DNA of 64,000 nt from Pseudomonas sp. R84 (GCF_009834515.1 NZ_CP019426.1:2407501-2471500), one strand, 5' to 3'; positions 7,486 to 16,593 are shown, numbered from the stretch's first letter. Numbers and translations are program-made. Notes: a model not told the origin generated them from the letters alone.

Positions 7486-8934
7486 ATGAACATGCAGTCG
7501 AAATCGCTACCGGTCGAGGAGGGCAATCTGCGCTTGAACTCGCGCAAGCAGTCGTTCAACCTGCTGCGCTGGTTTTCGCTGATCAGCATGGCGGTGATTG
7601 GCACGGTGGCTGTGGCGCTTGGGGCGGTGTCGACGCGTTTTGTCATTGATGAAAGCGTACAGCGCGATGCCTTGCTCACCGCGCAGTTCATTCAGGCGAT
7701 CGCCTCGGCCGAGGTGCGCCATGTGTCGATTCCCAATGTGCGGACCATGGGCGAATTGCTCGATCCGCGTCAGGACATGCACTTTCCCGACGTCAGTCCG
7801 CAAGCCCGGGCCGATGCACGGGGCGAGTTTCTCGATCACATCGAACACTTGCCGGACGTGATTCTGGCTAATATTTACGCGCCGGACCGCCAGGTAATCT
7901 GGTCAACCAATCCCGTGCTGATCGGTACCAGCATTCATGCCGACGAAGACCTTGATCGCGCCTTCAACGAAAAGATTCCGGTATCCGCCAGCTACCACGA
8001 CGTCGACAAGGCCCGTGAAGAACAGAAATTCATCACGCCGCCGGATTACATCTTCATCGAGAACTACATTCCGCTGTTCGACGCCGAGGGCAAGAACGTC
8101 ACGGCGATGGTCGAGATCTACAAGGAGCCCAAGGATCTGATCGCACGCATGGAGCGCGGATTGGTTCTGATCTGGCTGGCCACCGCGCTCGGCGGCGGGC
8201 TGATTTATCTGGGGCTGTACTGGATCGTCCGGCGCGCGGCGATTCTGCTCGCCGCTCAGCAAAAACAACTGATTGCCAACGAAACCTTTGTCGCTCTGGG
8301 TGAGATGTCTTCCGCCGTGGCGCACAGTTTGCGCAATCCGTTGGCGACGATTCGCTCCAGCGCCGAACTGGCGCTGGAGTTCGATGCCGGCCCGGCGCAG
8401 AAGAACATCAACGACATCATCGGCCAGGTCGACCGCATGTCGAAGTGGGTGCGCGAGCTGCTGCAATCGCTGCGACCGCTCAACGATGATCCGGAACCGG
8501 TGAATCTGGTGGCCGCGTTGCACGAAAGCCTGGTGGCGTTCGAACAGCAGATTGCCAGAGCGAGCGTGCAGGTGGTGTTTCATCCCCAGCACACGCCGAT
8601 GGTGCTCAGCCAGCCAGTACAACTGACACAAATCCTCAACAGCCTGCTGGCAAATGCACTGGAGGCGATGGACAAGGGCGGCACGCTGACCGTCAGCCTG
8701 GAACCGAGCGACGACCGTGGCGTCTGCGTGGTGCTCAGCGACACTGGTAAAGGCATGAATGAAGAACAACGGACCATGGCCTTCCGGCCGTTTTTCACGA
8801 CCAAATCGGGTGGTTTGGGTGTCGGTCTGGTCCTGGTCAAACGCATCATGGAACGCTTCGGCGGCGGCGTGACCCTCGACAGCCGCGAAGGCGAGGGCAC
8901 CACCGTTCGTCTGGCCTTCCAACTCGTCCCCTGA
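7486..8934 (+). CDS. mnxS1: Membrane sensor histidine kinase, MnxS1-like
   Basis: A 482-residue sensor kinase. TM1 lies at about residues 25-50 (LLRWFSLISMAVIGTVAVAL), followed by a periplasmic sensor domain to about 220, then TM2 (LVLIWLATALGGGLIYLGLY). There is no obvious HAMP domain. The kinase core has the H-box AHSLRNPLATIRSSAEL, N-box NSLLANALEAM, G1 SDTGKGM, and G2 GGLGVGLVLVKRIMERFGG. It is closely similar along its whole length to the kinase at 13206. In P. putida GB-1 two paralogous kinases, MnxS1 and MnxS2, act through MnxR to permit Mn(II) oxidation, and the gene set here matches that circuit. A longer frame exists to 7315, but those codons run through a REP element, so ATG 7486 (or 7492) is the start. 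Confidence 0.75.
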   Translation: MNMQSKSLPVEEGNLRLNSRKQSFNLLRWFSLISMAVIGTVAVALGAVSTRFVIDESVQRDALLTAQFIQAIASAEVRHVSIPNVRTMGELLDPRQDMHFPDVSPQARADARGEFLDHIEHLPDVILANIYAPDRQVIWSTNPVLIGTSIHADEDLDRAFNEKIPVSASYHDVDKAREEQKFITPPDYIFIENYIPLFDAEGKNVTAMVEIYKEPKDLIARMERGLVLIWLATALGGGLIYLGLYWIVRRAAILLAAQQKQLIANETFVALGEMSSAVAHSLRNPLATIRSSAELALEFDAGPAQKNINDIIGQVDRMSKWVRELLQSLRPLNDDPEPVNLVAALHESLVAFEQQIARASVQVVFHPQHTPMVLSQPVQLTQILNSLLANALEAMDKGGTLTVSLEPSDDRGVCVVLSDTGKGMNEEQRTMAFRPFFTTKSGGLGVGLVLVKRIMERFGGGVTLDSREGEGTTVRLAFQLVP

Positions 8935-8944
8935 TAAACACATT

Positions 8945-9030
8945 CCCCTGTAGGAGCTGCCGAAGGCTGCGATCTTTTGATTCTGTTTTTAAGATCAAAA
9001 GATCGCAGCCTTCGGCAGCTCCTACAGGGG
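8945..9030. repeat. REP pair (inverted, GTAGGAGCTGCCG family)
   Basis: An almost perfect palindrome: TGTAGGAGCTGCCGAAGG and its inverse flank a short A/T-rich centre. It sits just after the sensor kinase stop and may end transcription before the sigma-54 promoter of the oxidase. Confidence 0.85.
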
Positions 9031-9149
9031 GGATTTGTATGAACAAAAAAATGTGAACTTCCCCCATCAGTGGGTGTCAAGCCCCGGTCACCGGGGAGTG
9101 GGGAAACTCACAGCATCCCCAAGCCCCTGTTACAACTGGAAATAATTTA

Positions 9150-9166
9150 TTGGCGCAGTAGTTGCA
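9150..9166 (+). promoter_or_regulatory. Sigma-54 (-24/-12) promoter of the multicopper oxidase gene
   Basis: TTGGCGCAGTAGTTGCA matches the consensus YTGGCACGRNNNTTGCW at all but two positions. GG at 9152-9153 and GC at 9164-9165 are exactly 10 bases apart. The start point would be near 9177, leaving a short leader to ATG 9204. An NtrC-type activator gene lies at 14665 in the same cluster and is the obvious candidate regulator. Confidence 0.7.
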
Positions 9167-9203
9167 AAACACCATCACCCCTTCCTTGATGAGGCGGCTG
9201 GTG

Positions 9204-12011
9204 ATGGACAGAACAACGCGTGCCCCAAGCAACACCTTTTTGCTGACGCCCTTGAGCGTCTTTCTGATGTTGACCCTCGGCAGCATGGCCGGCGTTCGCG
9301 CCAGCCCGATCGATGACGAGCGACAGCCAGAAACCTCCGATCCTTCGGCGTACTACGACGAACCGGCTGACCGCGCCGGTGCGCTCAATGCCATTCTGAC
9401 CATGCCGGAGGCGAACGAAGACTCTTTCGATTTGCCCGACGGGGTCAAAGGCGACCGCGCTGAAACGCGTGTGGAAAACGTCCTGCCGCCGTCCGTGCAG
9501 ACCAGTTTCAATTACCCCACCAACGGCAAGCCGAGCCCGCTCTATGGCGCGCAGCCGTTCACCCAGCAGTTGACCCTGTTCGAAGAGTTCGGGCCGGAAA
9601 AACTCGACCCGACCACCCCGGCCGCGCCGCTGCCGTTTCCGCCGGCCGCGATTGGCCCGGCACCGGCTCAGGACCCGAACAACATCGCCCGCAGCGCGCC
9701 ACCCGGCACCGCCCTTGATGCGTTCCTGCGCCAACCGGGGCTAACGCCGTTCCCCAGCCAGTTCGCCAACGTCGTCGACCGCAACCCGTGGCAGGCGCAG
9801 ATCGAGGTGTACCTCAACCGCCATATCGGCTCATCCGCCGAAGGTCGGCCGCCAGGAAAAGGCTGGGCGCACCAGCGCTGGAACGAGTTCTACCCGCAAG
9901 TCGCCTACAAAACCGCGCAGACCGGTGCACGCCTCAATGGTGGCCTGCGTGACAGCGTGCAAATGCACCATTACGCGGTGGGCGAATTCGGCCCCGGCGG
10001 CCTGTACCACAACGTCGCTGGCGTACCAGCGACCGATGGCACCGCCAAAGGTGTCGACCCGCGTTTCCACCCGGCCATGCCGGCGCAAAACCACAATTCG
10101 GTGTGGACCTTCGACGGCACGTTGCCGCCCAAACTGTTGATGGTGCGCTACGGCCAACCGGTGATGATGCGCCACTACAACGGCTTGCCGATCGACCCGT
10201 CGGCCAACCGTGGATTCGGTCTGCACACCATCAGCACCCACGAGCACAACGGTCACGCGCCGGCGGAAAGCGACGGCTATGCCAACGCGTTCTTCTTTCC
10301 TGGGCAGTTCTATGACTATCGCTGGCCGATCCAGCTTGCCGGTTACGACAGCATCAACACCAAGGCTGAAGACCCGCGTGCGGCGTTCCCGTGTGCACCG
10401 GGTGAAACCTTGTGGGTCAACGACCTGGCCCCCGCGAAGAAAACCTGCGACCACGGCACGATCAAAATCCGTGGCGACTGGCGCGAGACCATGAGCACCC
10501 ACTGGTTCCACGATCACATGCTCGATTTCACCGCGCAGAATGTCTACAAGGGCAACGCGGCGATGATGAATTACTACAGTGCCCTGGATCGCGGCAACGA
10601 GTCGGTGGACGACGGCGTGAACCTGCGTCTGCCCAGCGGCAGCGCCTTGCCATGGGGCAACCGTGACTACGACGTCAACCTGGTGTTCGCCGACAAGGCC
10701 TGGGATCAGGAAGGGCAGTTGTGGTTCAACCCTTTCAACACCGACGGCTTCCTCGGTGATCAGTTGCTGGTCAACTGGCAATGGAAACCGGCCCTCGATG
10801 TGCGTGCGCGCAGTTATCGCTTCCGCATCCTCAACGGCTCGGTGTCGCGCTACTTCAAACTGGCGCTGGTGCGGGAAATCAAAGGCACCAGCGGCGAGTT
10901 CCAGGGGCCGAAAAACTCCGGTGTGTCGTACAGCCGTGTGCCGTTCCACATGATCGCTAACGACGGCAACATCATGGAACACAGCGTGCCGTTCGACGGC
11001 AGCATGGATCTCGATGCCGATGGCGACAAACAGAACCACAACGCGATCCTGCCGACTCAGGGCATCGCCGAGCGCTTCGACATCATCGTCAACTTCTCGA
11101 AAAACGGCATCAAGCCAGGCGACAAGCTGTTCTTCGTCAACCTGCAGGCTCACGACGACGGCAAGGGACCCAAAGACGTCATCCCGTTGGGCGACATCCT
11201 GTCGGAGAAATACCTGGCGGTGATCAGGCAGACCAGCAAGGGCCCGCAGTGGGACAGAGGCGACCCGGCGGTGGGCAAGGTCTTGCAGCTCAACGTCAAG
11301 GCTTACACCGGTCAGGATCTGGCGATGAACCCGGCAGCCTACGAACCGGCGAAACCGGGCAAGGCGGAAGGGCTGGTGATGATCCCGCTGAAGCTCCACC
11401 GCGACAACGCCGCCGATAAAGCCGTGCTGGCCAAGGCGCGCCACCGCACCTTCACCTTCGGCCGTTCCGACGGCACCGATGAAGCGCCGTGGACGGTCAA
11501 GACCGATGGCGGCTTCGGCTTCCACATGGACCCGCGTCGCCTGAACGCTTCGACGCAACTGTCGAGCGGCCCGACCGATGCCGGTGTCACCGGGTTCGGC
11601 ACTCTGGAGGTGTGGAACATCAAGGCTGGTGGCACGGGCTGGAGCCATCCGGTGCATGTGCACTTCGAGGAGGGGATCATCCTCAGTCGCGGCGGCAAGG
11701 CCCCGCCAGAGTGGGAAAAATGGGCACGCAAGGACGTCTATCGCATCGGCTCCGAAAAGGACGGTCTGGACAGCGTCGAAATGGCGATCAACTTCCGCGA
11801 GTTCGCCGGGACCTACATGGAGCACTGTCACAACACTCAGCATGAGGACAACTCGATGCTGCTGCGTTGGGACCTGGAGAAGCCCGGGCAACTGCAACTG
11901 ATGCCAACCCCACTGCCAAGCTGGGACGGTGTGCGCTACGTCAACTCTGCCGCGCTGCCTACCTTCCGCAACGGTGACGGTGTTGGCCCACAAGTGGTGG
12001 TCAAGCCATGA
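9204..12011 (+). CDS. mcoA: Secreted multicopper oxidase, McoA-like (putative Mn(II) oxidase)
   Basis: A 935-residue exported multicopper oxidase. All four copper-ligand motifs are present: HEHNGH (about residue 345), HWFHDH (about 432), HPVHVH (about 815) and the type-1 site HCHNTQHEDNSM (about 873), with Cys, two His and an axial Met. The length is well above laccases and CumA-type enzymes (about 450-600) because of a 200-residue N-terminal region and long inserts. The neighbouring MnxS/MnxR-like regulators point to the McoA class that oxidises Mn(II) in P. putida GB-1. Mn as substrate is inferred from context. Upstream in-frame codons (TTG 9162, ATG 9189) overlap or abut the sigma-54 promoter. 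ATG 9204 follows GAGG and opens the signal peptide (LLTPLSVFLMLTLGSMAGVRA). Confidence 0.8.
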   Translation: MDRTTRAPSNTFLLTPLSVFLMLTLGSMAGVRASPIDDERQPETSDPSAYYDEPADRAGALNAILTMPEANEDSFDLPDGVKGDRAETRVENVLPPSVQTSFNYPTNGKPSPLYGAQPFTQQLTLFEEFGPEKLDPTTPAAPLPFPPAAIGPAPAQDPNNIARSAPPGTALDAFLRQPGLTPFPSQFANVVDRNPWQAQIEVYLNRHIGSSAEGRPPGKGWAHQRWNEFYPQVAYKTAQTGARLNGGLRDSVQMHHYAVGEFGPGGLYHNVAGVPATDGTAKGVDPRFHPAMPAQNHNSVWTFDGTLPPKLLMVRYGQPVMMRHYNGLPIDPSANRGFGLHTISTHEHNGHAPAESDGYANAFFFPGQFYDYRWPIQLAGYDSINTKAEDPRAAFPCAPGETLWVNDLAPAKKTCDHGTIKIRGDWRETMSTHWFHDHMLDFTAQNVYKGNAAMMNYYSALDRGNESVDDGVNLRLPSGSALPWGNRDYDVNLVFADKAWDQEGQLWFNPFNTDGFLGDQLLVNWQWKPALDVRARSYRFRILNGSVSRYFKLALVREIKGTSGEFQGPKNSGVSYSRVPFHMIANDGNIMEHSVPFDGSMDLDADGDKQNHNAILPTQGIAERFDIIVNFSKNGIKPGDKLFFVNLQAHDDGKGPKDVIPLGDILSEKYLAVIRQTSKGPQWDRGDPAVGKVLQLNVKAYTGQDLAMNPAAYEPAKPGKAEGLVMIPLKLHRDNAADKAVLAKARHRTFTFGRSDGTDEAPWTVKTDGGFGFHMDPRRLNASTQLSSGPTDAGVTGFGTLEVWNIKAGGTGWSHPVHVHFEEGIILSRGGKAPPEWEKWARKDVYRIGSEKDGLDSVEMAINFREFAGTYMEHCHNTQHEDNSMLLRWDLEKPGQLQLMPTPLPSWDGVRYVNSAALPTFRNGDGVGPQVVVKP

Positions 12012-13111
12012 ACCGCCGCCACGGTGACCGCCAACCGCTGCATACCCCGCGCTCCCGGGCGTTGGGCATGCACCTGGTGCTGATGCTGGTGGTCTGTGTG
12101 CTCGCCAGCCGTGTGCTACTGGCACACCAGGCCAGCCTCGGCGAGCCGCCAGCGGCCAGTGAATCCGCCACCCCGTGGGGTGGCGACTATTTCCCCAACA
12201 CCTTGCTGACCGATCAGGACGGTCGGCAGGTGCATTTCTTCGATGACCTGATCAAAGACAAAGTGGTGGTGATCAATTTCATCTTCACGTCGTGCAGCGA
12301 CTCCTGCCCACTGGAAACCGCACGGCTGCGTCAGGTGCAGAAACTGCTCGGCGATCGGGTCGGCCAGGACATCTTCTTCTACTCGATCAGCATCGATCCG
12401 CTCAGCGACACTCCCGAAGTGCTCAAGGCCTATTCGCAGCGCTTCAAGGTCGGCGCCGGCTGGAAGTTTCTCACCGGCGAATTCGAAGACGTCACCGACC
12501 TGCGCAAGAAACTCGGGTTGTTCATCGAAGGCGTCGACAACGGTCGCAACAAGGATCACAACCTCAGCCTGATCGTCGGCAACCAGAGCACCGGTCGCTG
12601 GATGAAAGCCTCGCCGTTCGAGAACCCGTGGATCCTTGCCGATCAACTGGCCAACACCTTGCAGAACTGGAAGCAGCCGAGCATCGAAGAAAGTTACGCC
12701 AACGCCCCGGACATTCGCCCGCCGAGCAATGGCGAAGAACTGTTCCGCACCCGCTGCGCCTCGTGCCACAGCCTCGGCCCCATGGACGGGCAGGGCATCG
12801 GCATGCGCAGCATCGGCCCGGATCTGATTGGCGTAACGCGTAGTCGAGATCCGAAATGGCTGAATCGCTGGATACGCGAACCGGATCGCCTGCTCGCGGA
12901 AAAAGACCCGATTGCCCTGCAGCTGTACGAACAGTTCGAGCGAATTCCGATGCCCAACCTGCGCCTCGACGAGCCGTCCGCGCAGTCGATCATCGACTAC
13001 CTCCACGATGAAACCGAGCGTCAGCAACCGTCCGCGAAAGCCTTGGCCGACGGCGCTTTGACGCCAGTAAAACCGGGCGATAACGCCGCGACGTTGAGTC
13101 GTATGCAGTAG
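12008..13111 (+). CDS. SCO1/SenC protein fused to a cytochrome c domain
   Basis: A 367-residue membrane-anchored periplasmic protein with two domains. After one N-terminal TM (LVLMLVVCVLASRVLL), residues of about 60-225 are an SCO/thioredoxin-like domain with the copper motif CSDSCP (about 96) and the distant His in KDHNLSLIVG. Residues of about 240-345 are a class I cytochrome c with haem motif CASCH (about 249) and a likely axial Met in RIPMPNL. SCO proteins deliver copper to oxidases, and a c-haem carries electrons. The start codon overlaps the oxidase stop (ATGA). Together this suggests it loads copper into the oxidase or takes up its electrons. Confidence 0.85.
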   Translation: MNRRHGDRQPLHTPRSRALGMHLVLMLVVCVLASRVLLAHQASLGEPPAASESATPWGGDYFPNTLLTDQDGRQVHFFDDLIKDKVVVINFIFTSCSDSCPLETARLRQVQKLLGDRVGQDIFFYSISIDPLSDTPEVLKAYSQRFKVGAGWKFLTGEFEDVTDLRKKLGLFIEGVDNGRNKDHNLSLIVGNQSTGRWMKASPFENPWILADQLANTLQNWKQPSIEESYANAPDIRPPSNGEELFRTRCASCHSLGPMDGQGIGMRSIGPDLIGVTRSRDPKWLNRWIREPDRLLAEKDPIALQLYEQFERIPMPNLRLDEPSAQSIIDYLHDETERQQPSAKALADGALTPVKPGDNAATLSRMQ

Positions 13112-13205
13112 CGGCGAAATAGCATCATTGAACCGTGTGTCGCGGTCAGAGCCACCTACACTGATGTCTGTACGCGACTCGATTGAAAAACTCCAGGGCA
13201 CTCCC

Positions 13206-14696
13206 ATGCAGCGACTGGAAGCACAAAAAACCTCTGCACCGAACCCATCGGTCGCAGGCAAGGGCTGGCGCGAGCAGTTCAATCTGCTGCGCTGGTTCTC
13301 GCTCGCGAGTTTTTTCATCATCGCCGCCGTGGCGCTGGGGCTGGGGTATATCTCCACGCGCTTCGTGGTCACCGAAAGCGTCGAGCGCGATGCGCTGCTG
13401 ACCGCGCAATTCGTTCAGGCCATCGGCGCGGCGGAAATGCGTCACGCCAAAATCAATCCGAACCGGACGATGGGCGAAATGCTCGACCCGCGCCAGGACA
13501 ACCAATATCCCGATGTTGACCCGGCGTTACAGGCTTCGGCACGCACCGAGTTTCTCGATCACGTCGAACACTTGCCGGACATTTTGCTCGCGACGGTTTA
13601 TGCGCTGGATCGCACGGTGATCTGGTCGACCAACGCTGAGCTTATCGGTGTGCACATCAAGGATGACGATGAGCTCGACGAATCATTCGAGATGAAAGTG
13701 CCGGTGTCTTCCAGCTACCACAAGATCGACGATGAGAAACCCGAACAGCAAATGCTGCGCGAACCGAAATACCTGTTCATCGAGAACTACATCCCGATGT
13801 TCAACGCCGACAAAAGCAAAGTCGTCGCCATGGTTGAGGTCTACAAGGAGCCGGCGGATCTGGTCGACCGCATCGACCGTGGCTTCGCCTCGATCTGGGC
13901 GGCGACTTGCTTCGGCGGTGCGGCGATCTTTCTCGCGTTGTTCTGGATCGTCCGCCGTGCCGCGAAATTGCTGCAGAGCCAGCAGCAACAACTGATCAGC
14001 AACGAAACCTTTGTCGCCCTCGGCGAGATGTCCTCGGCGGTGGCGCACAGTCTGCGCAATCCATTGGCGACCATTCGCTCCAGCGCCGAACTGGCGCAAG
14101 AGATCGCCAGCCCCGGTGCGCAGCGCAACATCGGCGACATCATCAGTCAGGTCGATCGTATGTCGCGCTGGGTGCGCGAATTGCTCGTCTCACTGCGGCC
14201 GATGAATGACGACGGCGAGGCGGTGGATCTGGTAATGGCAGTAGAAGACACCTTTGGCGCATTTGATGCATTGATTAAACGCAGTGGCGTCGAAGTGCGA
14301 TTCAGTCCGCAAAACTGCGCGCCGGTCGTCAGTCAAAAGGTGTTGCTCACGCAAATACTCAATAGCCTGTTTGCCAATGCCCTGGAAGCCATGCCCAAGG
14401 GCGGTGTGCTCAGCGTCGAATTCGAATCGCCGCAGCCGGACCGCGTACGCATGACCCTGAGCGACACCGGCAAGGGCATGAGCGCACAGCAGCAACTGTT
14501 GGTGTTCAAACCGTTTTTCACCACCAAACAGGGCGGCCTCGGGGTTGGTCTGGCGTTGGTCAAAAGAATTATGGAGCGTTTTGAAGGTTCGGTCGTGCTG
14601 ACCAGCCGCGAGCAGGAAGGAACCCGCGTCAGTCTCAACTTCAAAGTGGCATCGGGAGGGGAATATGGAACACAGCATTCTGCTGGTCGAGGATGA
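13206..14696 (+). CDS. mnxS2: Membrane sensor histidine kinase, MnxS2-like
   Basis: A 496-residue paralogue of the kinase at 7486. It has the same TM1 (FNLLRWFSLASFFIIAAVALG), a periplasmic domain sharing RDALLTAQFVQAIG, TMGEMLDPRQD and FLDHVEHLPDILLA, TM2 near 235-255, H-box AHSLRNPLATIRSS, N-box NSLFANALEAM and SDTGKGM. Residue identity with MnxS1 is high in both the sensor and kinase parts, so they probably sense related signals and phosphorylate the same regulator. In-frame TTG 13128 and ATG 13164 lie further upstream; ATG 13206 is chosen because it matches the paralogue's N-terminal length. Its last 32 bases overlap the regulator gene. Confidence 0.75.
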   Translation: MQRLEAQKTSAPNPSVAGKGWREQFNLLRWFSLASFFIIAAVALGLGYISTRFVVTESVERDALLTAQFVQAIGAAEMRHAKINPNRTMGEMLDPRQDNQYPDVDPALQASARTEFLDHVEHLPDILLATVYALDRTVIWSTNAELIGVHIKDDDELDESFEMKVPVSSSYHKIDDEKPEQQMLREPKYLFIENYIPMFNADKSKVVAMVEVYKEPADLVDRIDRGFASIWAATCFGGAAIFLALFWIVRRAAKLLQSQQQQLISNETFVALGEMSSAVAHSLRNPLATIRSSAELAQEIASPGAQRNIGDIISQVDRMSRWVRELLVSLRPMNDDGEAVDLVMAVEDTFGAFDALIKRSGVEVRFSPQNCAPVVSQKVLLTQILNSLFANALEAMPKGGVLSVEFESPQPDRVRMTLSDTGKGMSAQQQLLVFKPFFTTKQGGLGVGLALVKRIMERFEGSVVLTSREQEGTRVSLNFKVASGGEYGTQHSAGRG

Positions 14697-16095
14697 CGAA
14701 CTGTTGGCCGAAAATATTCAGACCTACCTGGAGCGCAAAGACTTCGAGGTGACCGTCTGCCATTCCGCCGAAGACGCGCTGGAGCAATTGGGCAGCTTCA
14801 TGCCTGACATCGTGCTGACCGACAACTCGCTGCCGGGCATGAGCGGTCACGAGCTGATCCAGAAGCTGCGCATCAGCGCGCCGGATCTCAAAGTGATCAT
14901 GATGACCGGGTACGGCAACGTCGAAGATGCGGTGGTGGCGATGAAGGAGGGCGCCTTTCATTACGTCACCAAACCGGTCGCGCTGCAGGAACTCAAACTG
15001 CTGCTCGACAAGGCTCTGGCCACCGAACGGATGGAGCGCACGCTGTCGTTTTATCAGGAGCGCGAGGCGCAGAAATCCGGGGTGCAGGCGCTGATCGGCG
15101 ACTCGGCACCGATGCAATATCTAAAAAATACTATCGGCCAGTTGCTCGATGCCGAGCGGCGCATGGCCAACACCGATCTGCCCCCGGTTTTGGTGGAAGG
15201 TGAGACCGGTACCGGCAAGGAATTGGTGGCGCGGGCGCTGCATTTCGACGGCCCGCGCAGCAAAGGTCCGTTTATCGAATTCAACTGCGCGTCGATCCCG
15301 TCGAATCTGGTGGAATCTGAGCTGTTCGGGCATGAGAAGGGTGCGTTCACCGATGCCAAGGATCGCCGGGTCGGGCTGGTGGAAGCGGCGGATGGCGGCA
15401 CGCTGTTTCTCGATGAGATTGGCGAGATGGATCTGCTGTTGCAGGCAAAGATTTTGAAGTTGCTGGAGGACCGCACCATTCGCCGCGTCGGCTCGGTGAA
15501 GGAGCGTAAGGTCAATCTGCGGGTGATCAGCGCGACCAACTGCAATCTGGAGCAGATGGTGCAGCAGGGCAAATTCCGTCGCGATCTGTTTTTCCGTCTG
15601 CGGATCATTTCGATCAAAGTGCCGCGGCTTTACGCCCGTGGCGATGACATTCTGTTGCTGGCGCGGCACTTCCTCGCCAGTCACGGCAAACGCTACGGCA
15701 AACCGAATCTTCACTTCAGCCAGCAGGCCGAAGAATTGCTGCTCAGTTATACCTGGCCGGGCAACGTGCGTGAGCTGCGCAACATGCTCGAGCAGACCGT
15801 GCTGTTGGCGCCGAGCGACACCATCGCCGCGCATCAGCTCAACGTGTGCATGAGCTTGGTCGACGAGCCGCCGCTGCATATTCATGAAGCCCCAATGCAC
15901 TACGAACCGCGCCCGGCGAGCAACACCGAATCGATGAACCTGCCGGAAGTCGAACGCGACATGGTGCGCAAGATGCTCGACAAGACCGACTGGAACGTCA
16001 CCAAGTCCGCGCGCCTGCTGGGCCTGAGCCGCGACATGTTGCGCTACCGCATCGAAAAGCTCGGCCTCGCCCGCCCGGATAAACGCCAGTGGTAA
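14665..16095 (+). CDS. mnxR: NtrC-type sigma-54 response regulator, MnxR-like
   Basis: A 476-residue enhancer-binding regulator. The receiver domain is at 1-125, with VEDDE acidic residues, phospho-acceptor Asp in IVLTDNSLPGMSG and Lys in YVTKPV. The AAA+ domain is at about 140-380, with Walker A GETGTGKE, Walker B GGTLFLDEIGEMD and the sigma-54 contact loop ESELFGHEKGAFTDA. A C-terminal Fis-type HTH (WNVTKSARLLGLSRDMLRYRI) ends the protein. The loop reads GAFTDA rather than the classic GAFTGA; this variant occurs in working activators. ATG 14665 has GGGAGGGG in front. It should respond to the two kinases and activate sigma-54 sites such as those at 9150 and possibly 7122. Confidence 0.8.
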   Translation: MEHSILLVEDDELLAENIQTYLERKDFEVTVCHSAEDALEQLGSFMPDIVLTDNSLPGMSGHELIQKLRISAPDLKVIMMTGYGNVEDAVVAMKEGAFHYVTKPVALQELKLLLDKALATERMERTLSFYQEREAQKSGVQALIGDSAPMQYLKNTIGQLLDAERRMANTDLPPVLVEGETGTGKELVARALHFDGPRSKGPFIEFNCASIPSNLVESELFGHEKGAFTDAKDRRVGLVEAADGGTLFLDEIGEMDLLLQAKILKLLEDRTIRRVGSVKERKVNLRVISATNCNLEQMVQQGKFRRDLFFRLRIISIKVPRLYARGDDILLLARHFLASHGKRYGKPNLHFSQQAEELLLSYTWPGNVRELRNMLEQTVLLAPSDTIAAHQLNVCMSLVDEPPLHIHEAPMHYEPRPASNTESMNLPEVERDMVRKMLDKTDWNVTKSARLLGLSRDMLRYRIEKLGLARPDKRQW

Positions 16096-16113
16096 CCCAG
16101 ACACACCGCATTT

Positions 16114-16210
16114 CCCCTGTGGGAGCGAGCCTGCTCGCGAAGAGGGCATGTCAGCCGACATCAATGTTGACTGGTCCACCGCCTTCGCGAGCAGGCTCGC
16201 TCCCACAGGG
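16114..16210. repeat. REP pair (inverted, GAGCGAGCCTGCTCGCGA family)
   Basis: The arms CCCTGTGGGAGCGAGCCTGC and the inverse copy close the gap between the convergent regulator gene and the small gene at 16246. Confidence 0.85.
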
Positions 16211-16245
16211 TTTTGTGGTGTCTGGTTAATTCTTGGTCGTCAGAA

Positions 16246-16593
16246 TCAATGCTGCTGTCGACTCAAACATTCCAGCAAACAACCCGGATCCAGCACCTCG
16301 TCATTCACATAAATCCCACGCTCCGCATCGTAGGTGCGGATAAACACCCGCACTGTCGCATCCGCCACGGTGTGCAACTGCGAATCGTAGAACTCATGGT
16401 CACCCGGAATCACCACAAAATCCTGCGGCGCCGTATCGTCGTAAGGCTTGGGCGGCGTGGAACTCAGTGAATACGGAGCAGGGTGGGCGAAGGGCTGGTT
16501 AGGCCCGTAATAATTGAAATTGCTGTCCAGCGCTTGCGCCTGTGTGGCAGCGAGCAGACAGCCGGTCAACAACAGCCGTTCGAGCATTTGCAT
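16246..16593 (-). CDS. Small exported protein of unknown function
   Basis: A 115-residue protein with a signal peptide (MLERLLLTGCLLAATQAQA). The mature part is rich in Pro and Tyr (NYYGPNQPFAHPAPYSL) and ends with two Cys in DPGCLLECLSRQQH. The LLLTGC motif near residue 12 is too early and lacks the usual context for a convincing lipobox. A TTG at 16623 gives a longer frame, but ATG 16593 is better placed before the signal peptide. I do not recognise a family. It stands alone between REP elements. Confidence 0.55.
   Translation of the reverse strand: MQMLERLLLTGCLLAATQAQALDSNFNYYGPNQPFAHPAPYSLSSTPPKPYDDTAPQDFVVIPGDHEFYDSQLHTVADATVRVFIRTYDAERGIYVNDEVLDPGCLLECLSRQQH

Noticed and set aside
9831..12125. 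A 764-codon open frame on the minus strand over the oxidase
   Set aside because: It is the shadow of a high-GC real gene with all copper motifs; its translation is Arg/Val/His-rich without family sense, and no ribosome site is seen.
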